Origin: Mesostigma viride
Lineage: Eukaryota > Streptophyta > Mesostigmatophyceae > Mesostigmatales > Mesostigmataceae
Direction: 5' to 3'
NCBI GenBank assembly: GCA_009746045.1
Contig: RPFO01000022.1
Span: 2,664,041 to 2,728,040 of the forward strand
DNA length: 64,000 nt
In this document: piece after piece, positions 54,401 through 62,108 of the stretch
Layout: every line of letters starts with the position of its first letter
Numbering within the stretch: the stretch's first letter is position 1
The notes under the pieces: model-generated
Database searches by the model: none
The model's input: the letters and a program-made list of their open reading frames with translations, nothing else
What the model was told of the DNA's origin: nothing
Position numbers and translations under genes: made by a program

Positions 54401-54601
54401 GTGTTCACATCGCCTTTGAAATAATTTAGTACCTGAATGGGCTTGTTGATAGCAAAGTCCTTGCTCAAGCAGAATTACAGATTGAACTTCCCATGCCCTC
54501 TCTGATGGTACCTGGATGGGTTTGTTGACGTCAACGTCCTTGCTCGAGAGAAGCTTGCGTACTTGCTTCAGATTCTCTTCCTCCTCACGATGGTACTGCC
54601 G
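35892..54601 (-). CDS. Ankyrin-repeat/TIR-domain protein, 15 exons recognised (5' end not found)
   Basis: Spliced minus-strand gene. Exons: 54512-54601, 54064-54162, 51890-51991, 50609-50707, 49882-49980, 49395-49499, 47508-47600, 45165-45263, 43474-43572, 42145-42243, 41402-41500, 40506-40604, 39692-39790, 38210-38335, 35892-36431. Every junction has an AG acceptor and a GT donor (one GC), and every exon begins and ends in phase 0, giving about 648 aa. Twelve exons each encode one ankyrin repeat, usually exactly 33 residues with TPLHLA and GH..VV..L motifs. The terminal exon encodes a TIR domain. Ankyrin arrays bind protein partners. TIR domains act as signalling adaptors or NAD-cleaving enzymes. 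A sensor with TIR output is plausible, but the function is inference. No NB-ARC is seen. The start codon lies upstream of 54601. Exon-by-exon support comes from conserved motifs and splice sites, not transcripts. Confidence 0.75.
36552..37453. repeat. 8-bp satellite with stepwise-changing unit
   Basis: Successive blocks keep an 8-bp period while the unit changes: GACAAACG (~22 copies), GACGAATA (~9), CCACCAGG (~12), AGGCGACG to AGGCCACG to GGACCACG transitions, GACCCCTG, GACCACTG, GACCCCTG again, then GACCAATA (~25). It lies in the intron before the TIR exon. The long Gly/Val/Ser open frames on the minus strand here are artefacts. Confidence 0.95.
37454..38209. repeat. Intron remainder with CCACTCCCAA array
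   Basis: About twelve copies of the 10-bp unit CCACTCCCAA at 37852-37972. No coding signal otherwise. Confidence 0.85.
38210..38335 (-). CDS. Exon 14: last ankyrin repeat and linker to TIR
   Basis: Forty-two codons, DGNTPLSLAKAGRHVEIIEV then LALHASRRAVEARTSFNQSA and PL. Acceptor CTTGCAG, donor GTGAGT. Followed by a 1.8-kb satellite-filled intron. Confidence 0.82.
38336..39691. other. Intron 13, no other feature recognised
   Basis: 1.36 kb. GATACTGCTACTA repeats at 38685-38765, and the small exon-end copy near 39600. Confidence 0.5.
39692..39790 (-). CDS. Exon 13: ankyrin repeat B6
   Basis: Thirty-three codons, FGRTPLAVAAKEGHLDTVNY then LLTLNVDANAKDE. Acceptor GCGCCCAG, donor GTGGGT. A copy of the exon end plus donor lies at about 39598-39625. 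Confidence 0.85.
40506..40604 (-). CDS. Exon 12: ankyrin repeat B5
   Basis: Thirty-three codons, DGNSALHLAVSLGHLDTAQF then LVAHEADTGSRNI. Acceptor TGCCGCAG, donor GTGAGT. Near-duplicate of exon 10. Its acceptor plus first codons recur at about 40709 and 40818. Confidence 0.85.
40605..41401. other. Intron 11 with partial exon copies
   Basis: Two partial copies of the exon 12 acceptor plus 5' end at about 40690-40720 and 40785-40830. No other feature. Confidence 0.55.
41402..41500 (-). CDS. Exon 11: ankyrin repeat B4
   Basis: Thirty-three codons, RNNTPLHLAASHAPLSMVEH then LVASGAAVDAKNS. Acceptor CTCCCCAG, donor GTAGGT. Near-duplicate of exon 9. Confidence 0.85.
42145..42243 (-). CDS. Exon 10: ankyrin repeat B3
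   Basis: Thirty-three codons, EGNSPLHLAAGQGYLDVVKY then LVAHKADTGVRNL. Acceptor CACTGCAG, donor GTGGGT. Confidence 0.85.
42244..43473. other. Intron 9, no other feature recognised
   Basis: 1.23 kb without repeats or domains I recognise. A minus frame at 42805-43139 has no family resemblance. Confidence 0.5.
43474..43572 (-). CDS. Exon 9: ankyrin repeat B2
   Basis: Thirty-three codons, RNSIPLHLASSRGYGALVEL then LVTAGAMVDAKNA. Acceptor CCCCCAG, donor GTAAAT. Confidence 0.82.
43886..44362. repeat. 35-bp minisatellite, about 13 copies
   Basis: The unit GGGCGCAAGAAGAAGGGGGG plus TAATTGGTTGACATA has three alternating endings (TTGAAAAA, TTGACAYA, GTGGCTTA). It lies in intron 8. Poly-(Pro/Leu) minus frames are artefacts. 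Confidence 0.93.
44440..44985. repeat. Two short minisatellites in intron 8
   Basis: ACCATAACCATGTCATATAAT-type units (~21 bp) at 44449-44640, and AGGAGTGGTACTATAAGATG-type units (~22 bp) at 44810-44975. Confidence 0.8.
45165..45263 (-). CDS. Exon 8: ankyrin repeat B1, GC donor
   Basis: Thirty-three codons, EGDTWLHLAVSRGHLKLAKF then LIDRKANVNARDK. Acceptor GCTCCAG. The phase-preserving donor is GCGAGT, a GC-AG intron. Confidence 0.82.
45380..45830 (-). repeat. Retroposon tail copy without ORF
   Basis: On the minus strand it contains the palindrome CACGTGATGCAGTCACGTG (45388-45407), TAATTAATTAACTAATTA, the tail A-like ACTCCCCAACGGGAGC (45442-45457) and, at 45700-45790, sequence like 62470-62590. 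Intron 7. Confidence 0.6.
46274..47330. repeat. 79-bp minisatellite, about 4 units, split by a hAT element
   Basis: Units contain CCAGCCTGCGCTGGTTGTCC, GGTCACTATACTGTAGTGATG and TGTGTTGTGGCACGGGTC. The last unit is interrupted after TGTCTCATGGAT and resumes ACCATGGTCACTATACTATA after the insertion. Confidence 0.85.
46543..47263. mobile_element. Non-autonomous hAT-type element, 721 bp
   Basis: Perfect 8-bp TSD TCATGGAT (46535-46542 and 47264-47271). Inverted ends TAGGGCTGTACCGAATAC / TAGAGTTGTACCGAATAC. Subterminal GAATACCGAATA and ATTCGGAT repeats at both ends. The middle has TGAC-rich repeats (46865-46930). No transposase. Confidence 0.88.
47508..47600 (-). CDS. Exon 7: helical linker before ankyrin block B
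   Basis: Thirty-one codons, ANPLSTYEDEYIALVEEMLA then VWDSNGTKAMK. Acceptor GGCGCAG, donor GTAGGC. Not an ankyrin repeat. By position it parallels exon 1. Two near copies of its 3' end occur downstream in the intron (about 47399-47430 and 47450-47482). Confidence 0.6.
47813..48883. mobile_element. hAT-type element, 1.07 kb, with one ORF fragment
   Basis: Perfect 8-bp TSD GGTGGCAG (47805-47812 and 48884-48891). Inverted ends CAGTACTTCTAGTAACGGG / CAGTGCTTCTAGTAAGGG. TGACGC and GTCAG subterminal repeats on both sides (47830-48020 and 48780-48860). Carries the start of an ORF at 48544. Inserted in intron 6 of the ankyrin-TIR gene. Confidence 0.88.
48544..48786 (+). pseudogene. N-terminal ORF fragment in hAT element, PCNA-box-like motif
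   Basis: Starts MAPDGILGKIKSGGIAAFFM and continues with an Ala/Pro-rich stretch, a basic RSKRKRG segment and a Ser/Ala-rich end. A donor-like GCTG|GTGAGC near 48768 could end a first exon. GIAAFF recalls the I..FF core of PCNA-interacting boxes found near the N-terminus of several transposases, though the leading Gln is missing. No zinc finger or catalytic core follows, so this is probably a leftover first exon. Confidence 0.35.
49125..49350. repeat. AAGGGCGTGAC array with perfect 24-bp hairpin
   Basis: 11-13 bp GGGCGTGACAA-like units. Within it, GATATGGGCGTGGCAATGGC-GTGA (49179-49202) pairs perfectly with 49213-49236 around a 10-nt loop. Intron 5. Confidence 0.85.
49395..49499 (-). CDS. Exon 6: ankyrin repeat A5 (end type)
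   Basis: Thirty-five codons, DGMTPLTVAEGKGHREVVQV then LTDHAKRHMGDPQAL. Acceptor CTACCAG, donor GTACGA. The altered C-terminal half looks like the end of an ankyrin stack. Confidence 0.8.
49882..49980 (-). CDS. Exon 5: ankyrin repeat A4
   Basis: Thirty-three codons, SGRTPLAVAASEGHAEVVKY then LLSQKADPNTTDA. Acceptor ATGCAG, donor GTGAGG. Parallel to exon 13 (FGRTPLAVAA). Confidence 0.85.
50609..50707 (-). CDS. Exon 4: ankyrin repeat A3
   Basis: Thirty-three codons, NQETPMHIAAGKGHIKVVML then LGANRANPGKNDK. Acceptor CCCGCAG, donor GTGCGT. Confidence 0.82.
50708..51889. other. Intron 3, no other feature recognised
   Basis: Contains ATTAAATGAGACTTGAAA repeats at 50740-50860 and a short CA run near 51553. 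No gene. Confidence 0.5.
51890..51991 (-). CDS. Exon 3: ankyrin repeat A2
   Basis: Thirty-four codons, VTGNTALHQAAAGGSLAAAH then QLIVSGANMEARNG. Acceptor GGCGCAG, donor GTGGGT. The acceptor and first ~20 exon bases are repeated twice more upstream (near 52106 and 52221). Confidence 0.8.
51968..52235. repeat. 115-bp tandem duplication across the exon 3 acceptor
   Basis: GTGGAGCGCCGTG...GACCTGCGCCAG plus the flanking intron (AATAACAGGGCCATCATATC) occurs at about 51968, 52083 and partly 52198. Confidence 0.88.
52253..52560. repeat. 51-bp minisatellite, 6 copies
   Basis: The unit begins TGGCCATGGCATACAGACAA and contains GATACCATATAGGCACTTCA. The array is cut by a pogo-type element, with fragments of the unit after it (53330-53375). 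Met/Tyr-rich open frames are artefacts. Confidence 0.93.
52561..53325. mobile_element. Pogo/Tc1-type MITE, 765 bp
   Basis: TA on both sides (52559-52560 and 53326-53327), inverted ends CAGTCATTCCCGCGTTA (17 bp perfect), and inner repeats AACTTAACGCGGGAACG at 52610-52630 and 53270-53290. No transposase. Intron 2 of the ankyrin-TIR gene. Confidence 0.85.
53376..54063. other. Intron 2 remainder
   Basis: Pyrimidine tract and CA-rich runs at 53695-53765 and 53900-53955. No gene. Confidence 0.5.
54064..54162 (-). CDS. Exon 2: ankyrin repeat A1
   Basis: Exactly 33 codons, DGDTWLHLAAARGHTKLVQL then LLENNANLEAKGG. Acceptor CACCACAG, donor GTGGGT. Closest in sequence to exon 8 (EGDTWLHLA). Confidence 0.85.
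54512..54601 (-). CDS. Exon 1 (recognised): helical lead-in to ankyrin block A
   Basis: Thirty codons, RQYHREEEENLKQVRKLLSS followed by KDVDVNKPIQ, between acceptor GGCTGCAG and donor GTACCA. Resembles the second helix and loop that cap an ankyrin array. A partial copy of its 3' end (SKDFAINKPIQ then GTAC) lies at about 54433-54470. Confidence 0.6.
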
Positions 54602-54654
54602 CTGCAGCCAATGACAGGCAGCGACACGAATCGTGAGACGCGCACAAAGTGTTA

Positions 54655-54895
54655 GGCTTAACAAGACTGAAGGTAGGTCAGGATCAACAAAGCAGTTGTT
54701 AGGATTAACAAGCCACGTGCTAGGATTGACAAGCCAGGTGTCAGGATTACCAAAGCAGGTGTTAGGATTAACAAGGGAGGTGATAGGATTGACAAGCCAG
54801 TTGTTAGGATTAACCCAATTGTTAGGATTAACAAAGCAGGTGTTAGCATTAACAAGCCAGGTGTTAGGGGTAACAAGCCACTAACACATCGGGCA
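54655..54895. repeat. GTTAGGATTAACAAGCCAGG repeat, about 9 units
   Basis: Irregular 20-27 bp units containing TAGGATTAACAA(G/A)(C/G). Lies upstream of the first recognised exon. Confidence 0.85.
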
Positions 54896-57151
54896 TGCTC
54901 ATGACGAGGGTGCCACTGAGCACAGTCATGACGAGGGTGGCACCGGAGCCGACATGCCACGTCACTCGTCTGACAGAGCCGATGAGGGCTTCCTACATGT
55001 GATGAGTAAAATAATTGTGAAAATAATACTGCATATTAAAATGAATGGGGAACCCATGGTCAGAGGCACCGGTTTGTCCCTGAGCACGCACCGATTAGCT
55101 GAGCTGTGCGCATAAGACTCTGCCAATCATCGCTGGCTGATGTACGCGCAAAAGAGTCTGCCAATAATGGCTGGCTGATGTGTGCGCATAAGACTCTGCC
55201 CATCCTTGCGGGGAGGCATTCATGCTTAGTTTTTTGCAGCACTCACCGATTTGCTGATGCCTCCCCCCATGGCCGGCTGACTATGGATAGTGTCCCATCA
55301 TGCCAACAGCCGTACAGGAGGCCGCGTCGTGCCTGTGTGCACCAACAAGGCACCGTTGGAGACCGAATGATGAAGCCACAAGAGAGGTTCAGCCTCACGG
55401 GCTGAAGCGACAGGAGAGGATCAGCCTCAAGAGATAACGCCACAAGCGAGGATCACCTGAGGCATGACCTGGTGGGGAATGGCAAGAGGCACGGATCGGT
55501 TGCTGTGGTGGCACTAAGACAACGCGATGCTTGATCATGTCTTGCTGGTGAGGTGCCTGGCTATTCCTTGGTGATGCGGTGGCTGGCTTGTTCATGCTGG
55601 TGAGGTGCCTGGCTAATCGTATTCATACTTTGGGAGTTGACACGCCGTGTCTATACAAATGTGAGGTCCATCCCAAGCTGCAACGTCTTTGGATGATCTC
55701 AGAAGAATTGCGCTGCGACCGAAATGTGACGAAAAGACTGTTACTACGCTTTGCAAACGTAGGACCAGGGAATTACAATTTTGTTGATGGGTTGGCTAAA
55801 ACCTTGTCTGATAACAAAGGTGAGTTAGAAACAATTGAACTGATGAGCTGTTAGAGAATGGCATTGCCTAAGCAAATGCACAACATGCAGGGCTCCACAC
55901 AATTAGGAAACCCAACATAGATGTAGTCGGTGACCCTGGGTAGAGTGGCCCTTGACAGTTCCAAAACCAGGAAGTGTAACCAACATGAAATAAAGGCAAT
56001 CAGATGTAACGGGTACATTAAGGATGGTTATAAAAGGCTGCTGTGCATTGCCATGCCTTGGTAGGTGATGTGTGTAGACATGACATTCGTTTCATACAGT
56101 GCACCCCATTCAAATTCTGGTCAGTCGCCCGTCATACTCAAATTGCCCGAGGGAACGGGGCACTGATGTGTATGGCGTTGTACACACGCCTGCATGTGGG
56201 AAACGAAAGCAAGGGTGGGACTAGGCTTCACGAAGGCGACCCCTGTTCATAAGGGGTTGCTTTCCCAAGTTCTAGGAGGAGACTAGGACAGAGGAGGCTG
56301 CCGTAACTCCAAGAATGCCAATTATGGGTAGGAAGTTTGCTGCATTGCTGTCTGTGGAAAGTGTGTTTTCTAGTTCGATACACGAGCTTTAAGAGCAACG
56401 TCTTACAAGAATGGATAGCCACGATGGTCGCTGTCCTTGCTCCAAAACAGAATGAATGAATGAAGCCATGAAGCGATTATTGCCATGCAAATGGGAGTAA
56501 CATGAGAACAATTATGATCACGAACCACGCAAACTACAACGTCACATATTACGAAGCCCCGCCATGGTGATATCCGAGTTAGTGCGGCAATCTACCTGCG
56601 GCAGGAAGGTTTCCGGACAACCCGACTCCAGCAGATACGCGGCGTACACTTATGTTCGCCTGTTTTACTTCATGTAACGATGCTTGCATTAATTTGCAGC
56701 ATTATGTCTCACCGTCAAAGTCCGTCGATAGTTTTAAAACAGGAATTCCATTAGCACCCACGGCAACCACTCATGCAAAAAGCGGTTTTCAAACCACAAA
56801 CTCAGCTACGTATACCCTCGCTGTTAGGATGGCGAGGCATGCGCAGCGAGCAAATCAACTGCAGGGGAGGTATCTTGCCGGTTACAAAAGCAGCATTTTA
56901 TAGGTGCTTCTACGTATTCACCTCAGATGCTCGACGCGAACCCGCACGAGATTGTGTTTTGGAAATTCAATCGGCATATTGTTACGCCACAGCCTTCGGA
57001 ATGGCAAGTTTTATTGTCGACAGCTGTAATTAGCCTGTTTATTACTGTTGCGGACAGCACTCACCACAGTCAACAGTCGAGAAAGCTATCCCTACATGTA
57101 AAGACCCTACATGAAAATACCTCACCAAAGATACGCGCCCCAAAATACATG
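54896..57151. other. Upstream of the ankyrin-TIR gene, 5' exon not identified
   Basis: Contains CGCATAAGACTCTGCCAATC repeats (55105-55205). The plus frame at 55645-55854 has an LRR-like end (GLAKTLSDNKGELETIEL) but too little to call. No convincing first exon for the ankyrin-TIR gene could be chosen. Confidence 0.4.
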
Positions 57152-57272
57152 TACAGGCATTCACGCCTTAAGTTGGGTTGGCTTAAGTTGGGTTCACGCC
57201 TTAAGTTGGGTCGCAGTTGGCTGCATGGCGAACACAACTTAAGGCTGATGGCTGTACTGGTAAAAACCCAAC

Positions 57273-57500
57273 TTAAGGCGTGAAGGGGCTTCTAGCGCGG
57301 TGTGGCACTGATTTTTGATTGCCGCGACTTTTGAGGGTTTTGAGTTTTTTCCCGCGCGGCCGGTGGTCCGACAGGGTTTCCGCGCCATCCCACACTAAGC
57401 ATCTATAAAATTCACTGCAGATCTTGGTCAGTTGGGCGCTGAAATCAGTCATCATTGTATTATATACATGGGCAAACGGCTTGCTGTTCAAACGCGGCAT
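57273..57500 (-). CDS. Hypothetical small ORF in the pogo-type element
   Basis: 75 codons from ATG 57500, ending in the subterminal repeat. Contains MMTDFSAQLTKICSEFYRCL and a basic tail, RPRGKKLKTLKSRGNQKSV. Not recognised. It could be a C-terminal exon of the HIRAN gene or of a lost transposase. The stop lies within the repeat-derived sequence, so chance is also possible. Confidence 0.25.
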   Translation of the reverse strand: MPRLNSKPFAHVYNTMMTDFSAQLTKICSEFYRCLVWDGAETLSDHRPRGKKLKTLKSRGNQKSVPHRARSPFTP

Positions 57501-58428
57501 TAATATACGTCAATAAGGCAACCCCGCTTGCATGTATATGAGTGAGCCGTGAGCTGACAACTATATATCAAGGACAACTATGCATTGTGAGAAAAACATT
57601 ATATCAATGATCCAGTTATAGTAATATAACGTGAGACATCTAAGTTGTCACTTAGCATGTTGTGGCCTGAACTCAATCATGGTTGTTGGTCACAAGCACT
57701 TGTTGCAGCGGATGACATTAAGACCATGGCAATTGCCATGTATGTCCCCTTGGGGTTAAACCAAAATAGACATATATAAGCCAGTGAAGTGCACTAAAGT
57801 ATATACATAAATTGTCTCCTTGATAAATATTAGTGTATGCATGCGTCATATGCCCAACACACAGTCACGTGTATATATTAATTAATTAATCAATATGCCC
57901 AATACCATTAGTTTTTTAAATAATCAACGAGAACTTGTACATATGAGGTGCAAAGCCTCTCCAAATGAATAACATGCATGGGTATAAGAATCGCGGTCTC
58001 TTAGATGATGACTCTTGTCCTTACACCACATGGAACCCCCTGCGTCCAGGGATACTTGTCTCACTTATTATAACATATAGAGACGCAGTCACGTGCTTAT
58101 TAATAGAGGCATTTATAATAATGGTAAGCCAGATCAGCTTCAATTCTCACATGTCTATAATGCTTGACATATGGCACAATTTAAATCTCAATGTCAGACT
58201 TGAGTTAGACCACTCTTGATACAAAACAGCAATTAAGTAGTGGTGAAACGCTTGGGCATGAAAGCACTTCACCCCCCATTGTATACGTCATGCTCGCCAG
58301 GTGACCAGTTCTAACAAGCAAGCATTACGAACTATAGGGGCAACGAATGAGCATACCCTACGGATTACATGTTTTGGTTGAGCACAACCGAAGGGGTACG
58401 TAGACCGCCATGCCTGTCGGCTCTACCA
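57501..58428. other. Interior of the pogo-type element, AT-rich
   Basis: No gene seen. Contains AGTCACGTGTATATATTAATTA at 57863 (AGTCACGTG plus TATATATTAATTA) and GCAGTCACGTGCTTATTAAT at 58085, both resembling the retroposon tail motif. Confidence 0.4.
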
Positions 58429-58795
58429 CTACAGCAGTTCAATTTGTGCCCGACTTAAACCGGCAAGGCACACATGCGCCTCCTTTTCTTCTTTTATGAT
58501 GAAAGTAAATCTGAACATTTGGTACCGATAGCCCTCATGGTCCTGTGTAGCGACAACCTCTGCAACTTTCATGATCGCCATTGTCTATGAACGGGCTAAA
58601 GGCAGCGGCCTGCCGTTTGGCCACCCAGCCAATATGGCTGTGGTCAGCCTTTTGAACGGCTATGGCCTTCTTGTCGTAAGGGTTGCTGCGCTCTCTGACA
58701 AGGCGACATATTTCGCCGGGATCAGCAACGTTGTTGTTGGCATTCACGTGCAAACCGTTCACCGTTATTAGACCAGTCCTGGTGACAGTGGCCAC
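58429..58795 (-). CDS. HIRAN-domain protein, one frameshift
   Basis: From ATG 58795: ITVNGLHVNANNNVADPGEI, then CRLVRERSNPYDKKAIAV and HSHIGWVAKRQAAAFSPFID. This matches the HIRAN fold (RE..NPYD..AI.V, then IG.v....A..l.p.id), which binds single-stranded DNA 3' ends in Rad5/HLTF-type helicases. After NG near 58580 the matching continuation is in another frame (MKVAEVVATQDHEGYRYQMF, ending at 58429). A small indel there breaks the gene or is a sequencing error. Joined length about 120 aa, a stand-alone HIRAN domain without helicase. It lies inside the pogo-type element on the minus strand. Confidence 0.65.
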
Positions 58796-59492
58796 GGGCG
58801 GGATTCAGTTACTGTTTGCGTCGATGCTAGGGAAGACGAGGCTAGAGGGTAAATAGCCACGATTACCGCGCATAGAACACGCATGCCCTTTGCAGCACAC
58901 GAAGTTTTGGCTAGCACGGTGGGGTGCTTCACCTGCCCACAGCCGGTTTGAGGACTTGCATCCAAGTTACAACCCGAAATACGACCATGATGGTGAATTC
59001 TTTACAGTGCAGCTCGATCGGCCTTGACGAGTCTGAGCTATCAAAAGACACCCTGAAGTCCTTCAGCAGGGCTAGGGCCGTCGCAAGTTATGGTAACTTA
59101 ACGGCTTAAGTTGGGTTCACGCCTTAAGTTGGGTTGACCCCAAGAAACCCTCGAACCCAACTTAAGGTGTGAATGCCTGTACCCGCGCGTCCTCGAAGCC
59201 TGGGTGGCACCGTGGCAGCCTGGCAGCCTGCCGCCTTCGCTATCTTGCACCCCTGCGAAACCTCGTGGCTGCGATCCTCGATCGTTTACTGTACAGTAGG
59301 TTCTGTTTTATTTGGCTGTGCAGTGTTGAGTTGAGTTGAGTTTTTTTTTTTCGGGGAAATGGGTATATGTATTATTAGCCAATTATGGACCAAAGAGGTG
59401 AGAGCTAGGGGAAATGAGTATCAGCGAATCCTAATTGAAGGTGGGCACACACACACGTGTGGAGGTGACAGGTGAAAGGCTAGTAGGGCGCG

Positions 59493-60040
59493 TTATTTGA
59501 CAAGGGAAGCCAGTGGACCTGAGTAATGTCGCCGTAGGGTGCATAACGGTGAATACCTGGTTACGGCCCAGTAGATCATGAAAAAGCTGGAGCGGGCTGG
59601 GCTTGTCGTTATTGGGCCCTGGGTCCCACACCCTGTGTTGTTCCTGAGCCAACAGCCAGCGCATCGGCGCATAGCCGCATTCCATAGGTATATAAAGCGC
59701 CGGACTACGCCGCCGCGGGTATACTCCTCGCGGACCTTAAAGACTGTCTCGTTGCGTATGGTCCAGATCGCGTATAGCATAGTAGTGCGCAACCATATCC
59801 ATTCTGCTTGGGAATCTGAAAGCTCGGCCCCTGGTGTGCCAGCAATACCGAAAATGATGGTACGCACGCTAATTGGGAGATTGGGTGGTGATGCCGTCCA
59901 TGCGGCCCAGATGTTAATGAGCCACTTCCAAACCCCTGGGAGATTACAGAAAAGGAACCGGTGCTCAATGGTTTCGCTAGGGTGCGTGCAGAGTTGAGTT
60001 GAGTTTATTCCCGCGCCGGCGTACCGACAGGGGCTGCGCA
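59493..60040 (-). pseudogene. LINE ORF2 C-terminal zinc-binding region fragment
   Basis: Minus frame: TQLCTHPSETIEHRFLFCNL, PGVWKWLINIWAAW, then AEWIWLRTTMLYAIWTIRNE and VVRRFIYLWNAAMRRC. This is the C-x-H/C zinc-binding segment (C..ET.EH..F.C....W..L) at the C-terminus of many plant- and alga-type LINE ORF2 proteins. A different lineage from the ORF2 copies at 22-35 kb. Upstream the frame runs into a poly-Asn (TTG)n stretch. No RT core is present. Confidence 0.65.
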
Positions 60041-60268
60041 GTGTGCACTTGTCCCACGCTGGCGACAAGGTAGTATGTAGTATGTAGTAGTAACTGGTAG
60101 CGTTGCTTGCTCGCCTCCAATTGAACCGACGCTGGCAAAATTTAAGGCGTGAATGTCTGCTGGCAACCGAGCTGATCCTTGGACGATGCCGGCGCCCGAG
60201 AACTACCGATCGGCGGCCGACCGGCTCAGATGAACTCACGTGGCCGGCGGGTGTTAGTGTACCAGGCG

Positions 60269-60612
<344 letters not shown>

Positions 60613-61161
60613 TTAACATCCCGGCTAGCTAGGCAAGCGTGTACTACCCCGCCCATGCGTGTGAGCCGGTTGCGGCATGCTGTGAGTGGTGGATGTGGTA
60701 GGGTCCCAATTTCCAATTTTGCGACGCAAGCCTATACACTGTCTTACTTTTCTCTGCTCCCTGTATACACGACCTGCGGTCCCGCCTTGCGTCCCACCAT
60801 GCACCGATGACCACTCCCAACCAGCACCCACACCCCTTCCCAACCTGCATGTGCCCCTACTACCCGTATGTCCGTGACCACCAGTTGCACTCGAGTAGCC
60901 CACATCCCTACTAATTGGCATCATCCGCCCCGACCACCACCCGCCACCCCATACATAACGAACCCATCCCCCCCCCATGCACTCACCAAGTGTGCATTGC
61001 CCACCAGTACCCTACCCCGGCCACCAAGCTGGCACTGACCAACCCCATCCCCCAGAAACCACCCCCTTGTTACTGACCCTTCCGCACCCCGGCACATGCG
61101 CGACCAACCCCACACCACCCCGCTGGCACACCCAAGCAGCACCAACGCCCCCCCCCCCCCC

Positions 61162-61200
<39 letters not shown>

Positions 61201-61600
61201 CACACACACACGTACACACACACACACACTACACCCGCACCCGCACAAACATTACCTTACGCCATTCACGCCCACCCCTACTCCCCTCCCCTCAGTTTCC
61301 CTGAAAACCCCCCGGCCCACACCTCAGCCACACTGAACCCCTGTGAGACTGCACCTCGACAACGGCTTCCCCCACTGGTCAACGGCATGCACCCGGTCCA
61401 CCACGTGATCCCCCTTCACCCGCCTACCTGTGACATACTCCGCCATGCGACAGCAACACGCCCAGCCCTCCCGGACCTTGCCCCCCACCCCCCCCCCCCC
61501 CCGCAGGCGCCTACTTGCGATCGGCCACGAGTTTCCGGGCGGCCGCATCGCCGCCCAGTCGGACCTCCGTCTCAGCGCCAGCTATGCATCCGACCCAACG
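60613..61600. repeat. C-rich region with poly-C and (CA)n runs
   Basis: A strongly C-rich strand. Poly-C near 61144-61162 and 61486-61502, (CA)n at 61163-61240. Pro/His/Thr-rich open frames are not convincing genes. Confidence 0.8.
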
Positions 61601-62108
61601 CGTCTCCCACAATTTGCTGCTAGAGACTTGGCGGCACCTCCTCTGCTCGGACACACCAAGCGGTTGTACCAACGCGGGTGTCCCTTATGCGGCAACCTTC
61701 CATGATGCTCAGCTGCGTACCTTGTTGTCGTCTCCCACAATGTGGCTCTCGACTACTCGGCGGAACATCGTTTGCTAGGACACACAAGCTGTTGTACCAA
61801 CGTGGGTGTATCCAATGATGCCGGTATACTGTAGGGGGGCGGTCATCCACGTTGACCATAAGCCCTGGCTGAGGCACCTCCTGCCACCCCAGCAACCTCA
61901 GTCTAGGGAATATATACCAGTACGTAGTGTAGATCAGTCAGGCTTAGCCTGGCATGTGGCCTACGCGCATGTGCGCCCATAACGGCCCCCATGGATGATG
62001 CCTTCAGAATTTAGCCAAGCCATGCCTATAATGGGACCCCCCATGGATGTTCCAATGATTAAGAATTTAGCCCTGCTATGCCCATGCTGAGAGTCGCTCT
62101 CTGTTGAG
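61601..62108. repeat. Local duplication and ORF1-end-like fragment
   Basis: CACACCAAGCGGTTGTACCA (61659) recurs as CACACAAGCTGTTGTACCAA (61781) about 120 bp on. 61820-61880 reads VYCRGAVIHVDHKPW, like the ORF1 terminal motif. Tail-like sequence follows (AGAGTCGCTCTCTGTTGAGA near 62088). Confidence 0.5.

Larger units (their letters stand above)
57154..59179. mobile_element. Pogo-type element, 2.0 kb, carrying a HIRAN ORF
   Basis: TA on both sides (57152-57153 and 59180-59181). Inverted ends CAGGCATTCAC(G/A)CCTTAAG continue for 26 bp with one mismatch. Inner inverted and direct copies of CCTTAAGTTGGGTT lie at 57180-57205, 57260-57285 and 59100-59135. No DDE transposase recognised. The interior holds two minus-strand ORFs (58795-58429 and 57500-57273). 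A solo end-like sequence lies outside at 60142-60159. Confidence 0.82.

Noticed and set aside
55579-55854. LRR-protein exon
   Set aside because: Only one LRR-like stretch (LAKTLSDNKGELETIEL) and no repeat series or splice context.
57863-58110. Additional retroposon insertions at the two AGTCACGTG sites inside the pogo-type element
   Set aside because: Only the short motif matches. No ORF1, no TSD and no upstream tail were found, so it was left as a motif note.
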